From JBAYIE01 sp965279165 (GTDB lineage Bacteria; Bacteroidota; Bacteroidia; UKL13-3), in NCBI GenBank assembly GCA_965279165.1, contig OZ257140.1, forward strand, positions 2,790,001-2,854,000: 64,000 nucleotides of DNA. Reading direction: 5' to 3'. Below are positions 18,971 to 27,200 of this stretch, in pieces. The position numbers and the translations under genes were made by a program. Position 1 is the stretch's first letter. The number at the start of each line of letters is the position of its first letter. A model generated the notes under the pieces. The model saw only the letters and a list, made by a program, of their open reading frames with translations. It ran no database searches and had not been told where the DNA came from.

Positions 18971-19687
18971 TTAGATTCGGGAAGAATTACTAGTTTGAGA
19001 AGGGTTTATTTTAAGGTTGTAATCAATTTCTACCATTTGTTTTCTAGCCTGTTCCATTGTAATTTGTATTGGATTATTGCGGAGGTCGAATATACGACCT
19101 GATTCCAATTCACTTGCATTGGTTAAGTTTTCGGCATCTTTTTGCAGCACTACGGTTGCGAGTAAATCTAATTTTGGATAATAGAACGTACCATCTATGC
19201 CAACTGATTTCTCAACCATAAACCCATAGTTGCCGGCAATTCGGGTAGTATAAGGGGAGCACAATGCCATCATACTACTTAACCCAATTTGGTTGCTGAT
19301 AGCCAAAGCAGCACGTATGAGAAAAATACTTCCGATTCCCATTCCGGCTACTTCCATAGAATTCCACAGTCCGCATACTTCAGCTGTGCCCGAAGGAGTA
19401 TAGTGTTTTACCATTTCAAACACTTTTTCATCCATGTATCCTGCTGCTTCTTCTAAGGGTAATGGGGTTATTCCATCAGCAATTTGCAATCTTGCACCTC
19501 CTAAGACCCTTGTTTCATCATCTGATTCGACCAAAATTACATACGAAGAAGCATTGCCGGCCCAATCGTTTTTAGAGGATGTAACTTTGGTAACTCCAAT
19601 GGCTTCTAAAACCCGAGAGTGACCTTCGATAAATTTTTCGCAAAGGTCGGGATTATGAATGGCCCTGAAGGCGCGTATTTTAACCAT
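18971..19687 (-). CDS. GNAT-fold acyltransferase, N-acyl amino acid synthase-like
   Basis: A 238-residue predicted cytoplasmic enzyme. The centre carries the acyl-CoA pyrophosphate loop of a GNAT fold (EVAGMGIGS, about 112-120) followed by FLIRAALAI and a YGF segment (154-156), preceded by VLGGARLQIADG. The arrangement recalls the GNAT/autoinducer-synthase-like superfamily that includes N-acyl amino acid synthases. Product unknown. Position between an E1-like gene and a membrane sensor kinase suggests that it makes or modifies a signal, which is inference. An ordinary N-acetyltransferase is the main alternative. Confidence 0.65.
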   Translation of the reverse strand: MVKIRAFRAIHNPDLCEKFIEGHSRVLEAIGVTKVTSSKNDWAGNASSYVILVESDDETRVLGGARLQIADGITPLPLEEAAGYMDEKVFEMVKHYTPSGTAEVCGLWNSMEVAGMGIGSIFLIRAALAISNQIGLSSMMALCSPYTTRIAGNYGFMVEKSVGIDGTFYYPKLDLLATVVLQKDAENLTNASELESGRIFDLRNNPIQITMEQARKQMVEIDYNLKINPSQTSNSSRI

Positions 19688-19759
19688 TTTACTTTTACAA
19701 GAATATTAAATCTATGATTTATTTCTGCACTTTTTTTTAGAAAACAACACGATGTAAAT

Positions 19760-20860
19760 TTATATAAAAGATTCAATATCAAAGTAATATCTACCAGAAA
19801 GAATTTCTTGACCCAATAATATTCTTCTTGAAACGTCGCAAGTTACCCCTCCTCCAAGTATAACAGAGGAGGCTAATTGCGGCCAGGTAAGTATGGTTTT
19901 GCCAATTTCACCTACCGAATTTTTCAATCCAATGGATGCATTTTCGAACGAAATTAATTGCATAAGAATTGGCAAAGTATCCTTTTTAGAAAGGTTTTGG
20001 TAATTATTCAATACAACTTCGCTAACCAAACCATGAAACAATGCACGTTCGGGTTCTTTGTCAAATCTTTCAATATCCACCATACCACGGTCGCTGGTAT
20101 CCATTACTACCGGTATTTGCTGTTTTCTGGCATGTAATCGACTTTCCACCTTGATGTCTAAATTGTCGCAAACTTCAACCAACAAATCGAGTTTGCCGTT
20201 TTCGGATAAAAACGATTCCAGATTCCCGGAATGGATGCCTTCTTTAAATATTTCTATTTCAAGATAGGGGTCGAGTTCGGCAATAGCCCTTGCAGTAATT
20301 ACGGTTTTGGCTAGTCCAAGGTCGGTTACTCCGGCCCGAATCCGGTTTAAATTACTTAAATCAAGATCATCAAAGTCAGCCAGTTTCAATTTGCCACAAA
20401 TACGTTCGCAAGCCATGGTAAGTGCAACCGCATTGCCAACCGACAAACCAATAATACCAATGGTTTTGGATTGCAATTGTGCTTGTTCGGTTATTGTAAT
20501 TTTATTTTGGTTTCGGTTGGTGCGTACCCGGATAAAATCTTCTTTATCGAGTAAATGAACCAAGGTGTTTTTCCAAGGGTAATATATCCAGTTGCCACAG
20601 AAATCGGATTCTTTGTCTTGTAATCGGTTTAGTACAGCCGTTTGTAATTCTTCTTCCGAAAAGATGCGGGATGAATGCTCTATTCGGATAAGTTCGGATA
20701 GTTGGTATAAAAAAGTATCGAGAATAACAGGATTTTTTTGTTGAATTAACCGGTTAAATTCATCTTTAAAGTTGGTATTTTGGGTTGGAAAAATAACCGG
20801 AAGGTAAATTTGGTTGGTGGCGGGTGTATTTAAATTATTCTTTATCAGGCCAAATGTCAT
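19760..20860 (-). CDS. ThiF/E1-like adenylyltransferase (Rv1355c-like)
   Basis: A 366-residue protein. The N-terminal ~130 residues are not recognised. Residues 133-260 are a ThiF/MoeB/HesA-type nucleotide-binding domain: GIIGLSVGNA (135-144), DFDDLDLSNLNR (162-173), K185 in LGLAKT and D232 in VEVCDN. These should adenylate a carboxylate. The crossover region reads TSDRGMVD with no cysteine where many E1 enzymes carry their thioester cysteine, and no CxxC zinc pair is seen. It opens the operon that continues into the GNAT and kinase genes (72-base gap). Partner protein unknown; no ubiquitin-like or ThiS-like gene is nearby. Confidence 0.75.
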   Translation of the reverse strand: MTFGLIKNNLNTPATNQIYLPVIFPTQNTNFKDEFNRLIQQKNPVILDTFLYQLSELIRIEHSSRIFSEEELQTAVLNRLQDKESDFCGNWIYYPWKNTLVHLLDKEDFIRVRTNRNQNKITITEQAQLQSKTIGIIGLSVGNAVALTMACERICGKLKLADFDDLDLSNLNRIRAGVTDLGLAKTVITARAIAELDPYLEIEIFKEGIHSGNLESFLSENGKLDLLVEVCDNLDIKVESRLHARKQQIPVVMDTSDRGMVDIERFDKEPERALFHGLVSEVVLNNYQNLSKKDTLPILMQLISFENASIGLKNSVGEIGKTILTWPQLASSVILGGGVTCDVSRRILLGQEILSGRYYFDIESFI

Positions 20861-20962
20861 TGATTTTACTGCTTAATAAGGGTTTTGTTAATCAGACTAT
20901 AAAAATAATTAATATTTCACTAATTTAGCATTTATATATGATAAACTTCAAGTTAATTCTTA

Positions 20963-21430
20963 ATGCCTCACACTAAGATAAAAATACTATACGTAGATGA
21001 CGAAGAGAATAACCTATTCTCCTTCAAGGCAACGTTCCGGTTGAAGTATCAGGTATTTACAGCAATTTCCGGTATGGATGCAGTCGCAATTTTAGAAAAG
21101 CATCCCGACATTGCCGTGATTATAACCGACCAACGCATGCCAAATATGACAGGAGTTGAGTTTCTTGAATCTATTTTAGAGAAACACCCGAATCCGATGC
21201 GCGTATTATTAACCGGTTATGCAGATATTAATGCTGTTATAGAGGCGGTTAACAAAGGAAAAATATTCCATTATTTGAGTAAACCGTGGAACGAAGAAGA
21301 GTTGGATTTTACGATTCAGCGTGCGTTCGATATTTATAACCAGATTTTAAACGACAAGGAACTAAGTGAAAAATTGTTGCGATCGAATGATCAGCTTGAG
21401 TTTTTGTTGAGACAAAAATTAATTTCTTAA
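20963..21430 (+). CDS. Response regulator receiver protein, divergent from the signalling operon
   Basis: A 155-residue protein: a receiver domain with acidic residues in LYVDDEENN, D56 in ITDQRMPN, T/A switch region LLTGYAD and K in SKPW, followed by ~35 residues of helical tail but no DNA-binding domain. Its first 110 residues closely match the receiver of the 15695-16789 fusion, so the two probably arose by duplication. The 102-base divergent gap to the E1-like gene must contain both promoters. Confidence 0.88.
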   Translation: MPHTKIKILYVDDEENNLFSFKATFRLKYQVFTAISGMDAVAILEKHPDIAVIITDQRMPNMTGVEFLESILEKHPNPMRVLLTGYADINAVIEAVNKGKIFHYLSKPWNEEELDFTIQRAFDIYNQILNDKELSEKLLRSNDQLEFLLRQKLIS

Positions 21431-21459
21431 GATTACTTTTTGCCCTAAAAAATAATTCT

Positions 21460-21479
21460 AACAGGTTAATTAACCTGTT
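21460..21479. terminator. Perfect 20-bp palindrome between convergent genes
   Basis: AACAGGTTAATTAACCTGTT is fully self-complementary, followed by TT on the plus strand and preceded by an A/T-rich stretch. It lies 30 bases after the receiver stop and touches the stop codon of the small lipoprotein on the other strand. A bidirectional terminator is the simplest reading; a protein-binding palindrome is possible. Confidence 0.5.
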
Positions 21480-21634
21480 TATTTAGGATTTCTCATTTCA
21501 AAATCCTGTTTATTCTTGTCTAATTCGTCCATTTTTTCTTTTGTTTTTTTGCGTTCGGCTTCGGCTTTACGGCTGCTGTTACAAGCACCTGCAACAAAAG
21601 AAAGGGTTAGCAATAAAAATAAAATCTTTTTCAT
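21479..21634 (-). CDS. Small lipoprotein, 51 residues
   Basis: A short minus-strand gene from ATG 21634 to TAA at 21479. It encodes MKKILFLLLTLSFVAGACNS followed by a charged Lys/Glu/Asp tail. The hydrophobic core and VAGAC form a good lipobox with the cysteine at position 18, so the mature product would be a lipid-anchored peptide of about 34 residues. Similar tiny lipoproteins are common in Bacteroidota; function unknown. Confidence 0.7.
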   Translation of the reverse strand: MKKILFLLLTLSFVAGACNSSRKAEAERKKTKEKMDELDKNKQDFEMRNPK

Positions 21635-21677
21635 CGGTTTATGTATTTATGGTATGAGCTACAAATACTTTGCCAGA

Positions 21678-22445
21678 CTAATTATTAATTGCAACGACCA
21701 TTGCCACTAATTTTTGAGCCAACAGGGTTAGGTATTTGGTATTAATATCGTTTAGTTTATTTTCATTGTCTCCATCAATGGTAATGGTTTCGGCACGCAG
21801 GAGTTTACCGGTATGATCAAAAAGGTTGTAATGCAACGTATAACTTCTTTGGTATTTTCTGGTTGTCCATTCAATGGAGTTTTTATTGCTTGTGTTTAAT
21901 TCGAATTGGGTAATAAACAACAGGTATTTGGCATGGTGTTTTTTATATAAATAAGGAAATAATTCGGAGGATTCGATATTAGCGAACATTACAAGAGAGT
22001 CGGATGTGTGAAATTTATTTTCCTTGCTTTTGCTGTTCAGATTTTTCGAAACCGATTTTACGGCTTCGCTTTCAACCGGTTTAGTAGGGTTGTTATTACC
22101 TGAATAAAGGGAATAACGAGTAGCAGCATAAATTCTGCGCAAATCTTCTTCGCCATTTAAGCTGGTTGCCCTAACCAAACTAATGGCATCGAAGTGCGCG
22201 AGTAATTGGTGGTAAATAGCTATTTCGAGTTTGTTTGCGATGGTGGATCGCACTTCACGTTCATTGGTATTGGAGAATTCAGCAATATCTCGGTCGGCAT
22301 CGCTAAAATACATCATGGATTGATAAGGAACCAAAAGGATTCCATCTGCTTTATGAGCCGAATCACTTGTATTTTGCGCATGTAAAACCGAATAAATTCC
22401 CGAAACCAGTAAACAAAGGAACAGTAGATTTTTTAGTTTTATCAT
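21678..22445 (-). CDS. Exported protein of unknown function
   Basis: A 255-residue protein when started at ATG 22445, which gives a good signal peptide (MIKLKNLLFLCLLVSGIYSV, then LHAQ). An in-frame ATG 39 bases upstream would place 13 polar residues before it. The mature part contains GILLVPYQSMMYFSDADRDI and alternating strands resembling outer-membrane-associated or secretion-linked Bacteroidota proteins, but no family is recognised. It precedes the small lipoprotein on the same strand by 43 bases. Confidence 0.65.
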   Translation of the reverse strand: MIKLKNLLFLCLLVSGIYSVLHAQNTSDSAHKADGILLVPYQSMMYFSDADRDIAEFSNTNEREVRSTIANKLEIAIYHQLLAHFDAISLVRATSLNGEEDLRRIYAATRYSLYSGNNNPTKPVESEAVKSVSKNLNSKSKENKFHTSDSLVMFANIESSELFPYLYKKHHAKYLLFITQFELNTSNKNSIEWTTRKYQRSYTLHYNLFDHTGKLLRAETITIDGDNENKLNDINTKYLTLLAQKLVAMVVAINN

Positions 22446-22530
22446 CGAATCGAATATATTGTAACGAAAGGATAAGAAATCCACAATTTTAGATGTTGAT
22501 TAAGTATATTGTTGGTTTAAAATTTTAGTT

Positions 22531-23085
22531 ATGGCAAAGGGTAGATGTAAATGGCCGGGAATTGATGCGTTGATGATCGCTTATCATGATTTAGAATGGG
22601 GCAGGGCAGTACATGATGATGCAATTCATTTTGAGTATTTAATTCTAGATGCATTTCAAGCAGGCTTGAGTTGGAAAACGATTTTGCACAAACGCGAAAA
22701 TTTCAGAAAGGCGTTTGCCGGATTTGATGTGAAAAAGGTAGCGTCCTTTAAAAATGAAAAGTTGGAGAAGCTTATGCTGGATGCAGGAATTATTCGCAAT
22801 CGTTTAAAAATTTATGGAGCAGTTAAGAACGCAAAAGCATTTATTAAGGTGCAAAAAGAATTTGGAAGTTTTGATGCGTATATCTGGCAATTTGTACAGC
22901 ATAAAACTATTTTAAATAAGGTTAAAAGTATGGCCGATATACAAAGTAGTTCCAAAGAAAGCGATGCCATGAGCAAAGATCTTAAAAAGAGGGGATTCAC
23001 ATTTGTAGGAACGACGATTTGTTATGCTTATATGCAGGCTGCGGGAATGGTGAACGACCATGAAGGTAATTGTTTTTGCAGGTAA
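22531..23085 (+). CDS. tag: DNA-3-methyladenine glycosylase I
   Basis: A 184-residue base-excision repair enzyme that removes 3-methyladenine from alkylated DNA. Zinc-binding residues C6 (RCKW), H19 (YHDLEWG), H177 and C181 (NDHEGNCFC) have the same spacing as in E. coli Tag. The GRAVHDD and AGLSWKTIL segments are also conserved. It is divergent from the exported protein gene and convergent with the phosphatase gene 6 bases downstream. Confidence 0.95.
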   Translation: MAKGRCKWPGIDALMIAYHDLEWGRAVHDDAIHFEYLILDAFQAGLSWKTILHKRENFRKAFAGFDVKKVASFKNEKLEKLMLDAGIIRNRLKIYGAVKNAKAFIKVQKEFGSFDAYIWQFVQHKTILNKVKSMADIQSSSKESDAMSKDLKKRGFTFVGTTICYAYMQAAGMVNDHEGNCFCR

Positions 23086-23091
23086 TATTTG

Positions 23092-23583
23092 TTACCCATT
23101 TTTGGGGAAATCAATCCACTTGGTTTTGGCAATGGCGCGGGTGGTTTGTTTCCAACTGCCGATATTCATTTCGAACCATGCCAAACCGGAAGTAGGCAAA
23201 TTGTCGATAAACTTATCCCCTAAATAACCGATGGCTCCGGTAAAGGTAGGATTATGGCCAACCATAATAACATGTTTAAACTTTTCGTCTATATTTCTGA
23301 TGAGGTGCATTAAATCATCGAGGTCGGCTTTGTATAACTCATCGACTACCAGTATATGATGGCTGTTAAAGTTTAATTCTGATGCAATTAAATGTGCAGT
23401 ATCTCTGCTGCGTTTGGCGATGCTACAAATAATTAAATCGGGATTGAATTTTTGTTTGGCAATACGTTTGCCCATTTCGGGCGCATCTTTTAATCCACGT
23501 TCATTTAACGTGCGATCCACATCTTCTAACGCCGGATTGTCCCAGGCTGATTTAGCGTGACGCATAAGTAGTAAATTCTTCAT
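23092..23583 (-). CDS. SixA-like histidine phosphatase
   Basis: A 163-residue protein of the RHG (phosphoglycerate mutase-like) superfamily. The catalytic motif is LMRHAKS with H9, followed by DHTLNERG-like DRTLNERG and the second histidine in VMVGHNPTF. The short length and lack of a cap fit the SixA group, which dephosphorylates phosphohistidine on signalling proteins in E. coli. The target here is unknown. Confidence 0.88.
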   Translation of the reverse strand: MKNLLLMRHAKSAWDNPALEDVDRTLNERGLKDAPEMGKRIAKQKFNPDLIICSIAKRSRDTAHLIASELNFNSHHILVVDELYKADLDDLMHLIRNIDEKFKHVIMVGHNPTFTGAIGYLGDKFIDNLPTSGLAWFEMNIGSWKQTTRAIAKTKWIDFPKNG

Positions 23584-23615
23584 GCAGCCCGGATTTAATG
23601 GTTATTTATTGGTTG

Positions 23616-24200
23616 TTATTCTTCTCCTGTTGCTTCTCCCTGATCGTCGTTAAACAATCCGAATTCATCTGCTTCATCGTCGCTTATTTCATTTGGAACT
23701 TCATCTGACGCATCGAGGTAGTTTTTGGTAATTTCTTCAAATTCATCATCGTCAACAATACCAAAGCGTTGTACCTTATCATATTGTTTTGGTGCCAAAC
23801 CCGAAGATTTGCTACAAACCGGATATTTAATGGAAGTACTTTCTTTCATTTCAATGCCAATCAACTCCAGGTGCATGGTCCACATTTCGATGAAATCGTA
23901 AATGTAAATTATTTTTTGGTGCGGGTCGTCGATATAATCCTGAATAGGAGATTTTTTCATGATAGGAATACGCTTTTCCTTATCTTCTTCTTCGTCGCTC
24001 ATATCTTCCAGCGTAATCTCTTGACCTTTTTTCCAGGTATCGTTACTCATATAAAACGATGCCATCTGCTTTTGGTCGAATCCAATTGCATCTAGAATCG
24101 CTTTGTGTAAATCAAAAAAAGTTTGGGATGATTTGATGTCAATCACCCGATAAATGTCCTCATAGTCTTCAAAACTTACTTTGAATTTATAGGCTGCCAT
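23616..24200 (-). CDS. PRiA4b ORF-3-like domain protein
   Basis: A 194-residue acidic cytoplasmic protein. The first ~130 residues match the plasmid pRiA4b ORF-3 family (start YKFKVSFEDYEDIYRVIDIK, then LHKAILDAIGFD and FYMSN). The C-terminal ~50 residues are strongly acidic (Asp/Glu-rich). The family is widespread but has no established biochemical role. It precedes the sixA-like gene on the same strand by 32 bases. Confidence 0.8.
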   Translation of the reverse strand: MAAYKFKVSFEDYEDIYRVIDIKSSQTFFDLHKAILDAIGFDQKQMASFYMSNDTWKKGQEITLEDMSDEEEDKEKRIPIMKKSPIQDYIDDPHQKIIYIYDFIEMWTMHLELIGIEMKESTSIKYPVCSKSSGLAPKQYDKVQRFGIVDDDEFEEITKNYLDASDEVPNEISDDEADEFGLFNDDQGEATGEE

Positions 24201-24262
24201 AGTTTCCTTTTATAATTGGTAGTGCGGCAAATTTACATTTTTGTAACAAACTAAGAATAGTT

Positions 24263-27200
24263 TTATCGCAATATGGTCAGATTTCCTTTTTGAATATGCG
24301 AACTTTTGTCCCAACCGGTATAGGTTATGATGTAAACATAAGCATCTACAGAGCTTGGGTTATTAAGAAATTGTCCATTAAACGTTTCGTATTTATTATT
24401 GGTTTCAAAAATAAGTTCGCCCCATCTGCTGTATATTTTCAGGTTATAATCTTTTACAAATACCGGATGTGGTTCCCAATTGTCGTTAATATTGTCGCCA
24501 TTTGGTGTAAATGCATTTGGAGTATACACCATTGGTTTTTGTATGAGTTCAATTTGGTTTGACCGGCTGTTGTATCCAAATCCTGTTGCCATTTCATGGG
24601 CAATAATTTGGTAGTAATACAAACCATTATCAATATTTAATCCTTCATCTCGATAGGTGTTTGAATTGCCATCATCGATTTGCGTTACTTTTACTGGAGT
24701 CGGGTTGTCTTCTAATTTGAGAAGTTCTTGGTATTGTACCCCGGCTGTCCAGTATGTATATGGATTCCAATTTAATTGGTGAACGAATGGATTAGATACA
24801 CCTTGTAAAAGGATAGAGCAAGCTTCTTTCTCTTCCGTGGTTGATTCTAATCCACAATCATTGGTTTGTTTAATCAGGTAACAATAACTAGATTCCATTA
24901 CCTGTACTTTTTCGTCTTTCCAAATCGAATCAGTGACCCCCGAAACGATGAGCTTTCTATCACTACCGGTGAAGGTCCTACGGTAAATGGCATAATTTGA
25001 AAAATTACTTTCTTGGGAGGCCTGCCATTTTAAAACAATGGATTGATTGTCTTCAACCGTTACCGTATAAAAAGATATTTCGGGTGGGTATGCCGAAGCA
25101 GGATAAACCGAACAGGTAAACTCACCGGTATCACCATAAGTTCCGCAAATATTAACAGGAACCAAGGCATAACAATAATTAATGCTAGCATGGTTGGATG
25201 CCGAAACCGACAAGGATGATATGGTATCGATATGGATTTCTGCAATTTTTGAAATTGTGCCATCCGATGTTTTTCGCAACAATGCATAGTGCGAAAAGTA
25301 CTTATCCTGTGGTATATTATTCCAGCGAATTTGTACCTGGTTATCGGTTATTTTTCGGATGCATTTTAAAGAAGGGGGAGTAATCAAAGGTGGCGAAAAT
25401 ACCACTACATTTAATACCCCTTGAGCGATTCTTATGGTAGGACATTGGTTATCGTAAACCAGAAAAGTAACTTTCAAAGTGTCAGTGGTGGTGATGTCTT
25501 CACATAGAGCATTCCACTTCAAGCTATATATTGCTTGTCCAAGTCCAGAATAAGTTTGTGTAACGCTTCGTCCGGTTGAAAGCAAGGTTCCACTTAATTT
25601 TATATAAACTGAATCACCCGCATCCGTATCATAAATGGTATCGGTATAAGATAAAGTATCAAAGGCATTGATGTAAACAATAGTATCCTTATGGTAAATA
25701 TATCCCGGAGAGGTCGCGGTATCTTCTTTATAAATCGAGCATATCAATCTGGAAGGGACGGAAATATCACCACAAATATCTTCCGTAGCCAGGAAATAGC
25801 AATAGTTTTCTTTCAAATGGTTTACCGCTGATGAATCAAATAGAAAGGTAGAAGTAACCGGTAATGTTTTTAGCAAAGAGAAATTTGCAGCACCAAATTT
25901 TCGGTACACATGAAAATTTTTAATATTTTTTATGTTATTCCCGTTGTCGTTCCATTTTAATTCTACGGTACTATCGTTAATATTTCCTATGCATTCAGGA
26001 AAAGGAGGATTGGGAGGTGGCAATGGTTCGATAACAATTCGGATGGTAGCTGTACTGGTTAATGGGTTGGGGCAATTGTTGTTTGAGGTATTAATATTCA
26101 ATATCACGGTATCGCCAACATTGGTGCATAAAGCATTCCATTTAATTCTGAATTTATGGAAGGAATTATTGATAACTGTTTTTGTGATGGTTGGGGTATT
26201 GGGAAATTCAGACAATATGTTTCCATCGTATGTAGTATTGAGCATCAAACTGTAATAATCTCGTACATCAAATACAAAATTAAAAGTGTCGTTGGGATGG
26301 ATATAAAAAGTAGTATCGTCGATGATATTGGTGAATAGGGTAGTATCTTTAATGACAGGAGGAATGCCACCGGTATTAAGGTTCATTTTAAATAAAGCAT
26401 TGTTGCAATTGTTGCTGTTGTTTACTTCACTCCAGGCACCGTCAGTAGTTGGGAAATCGTCGTTTCCACCACAACCGCCACATACGCTTTGGTATACCAT
26501 TCCGTGTTTATCAAAACGACTTGTTCCTCCATCTACGTGATCGGCACTGCTGGGACTTCCTAAAAAGCTGGCATATTCTACTCTTTCCAAATTCGGACCG
26601 AATACGATTAAATAGAAGTCGGATCCATCGGTAGTTTTTTGGAATGCATCCGAGGAAGTATACAATCCGGTTGTGTTACCGAGTTTTGAATTGAAATTTC
26701 CCCAGTTTACCCTGCCACCCCAACCGGAAACATAGATGCGGTTACATATATCCACCAGGAAAGCCGAAGGAGAAATGTCGGGATATTCGGAACCGGTAAC
26801 TCCGAAATTGGCAGATAGGACAACCGAGTCGAGGTCGCGGTTAAATGAAGTGACGTATTGTCGGGTATAATTGTTGGTGGTAACTGAACCTTTGCTTGGC
26901 AGGTTTCCTTCGGTTTGACCGGTTATATAAACATTGTATGCATTGTCGAATTGCAGGAAAAAAGCCTGGTCGTATTTGGAAGTTCCATAACAAATTACTT
27001 TCGACAATCCACCCAGGGAAGATATTTTTGCTACAAAGGCATCTCCGTTTCCATGGTAGGCAAATGCGCCACCAACAGTGGCAAGGTTTGTGCTTGTTGT
27101 GCCGCCACAAACATAGGCATTGTTAAAATTATCAAAACCGATTCCAAAACCGGCATCGTGGCCATTGCCTCCTAAATAGGAACTTTGAAGTAATATAGAA

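Noticed and set aside
23080..23096. GGTAA/TTACC hairpin as a terminator between tag and the phosphatase gene
   Set aside because: The 5-bp A/T-rich stem overlaps the stop codon and lacks a T tract.
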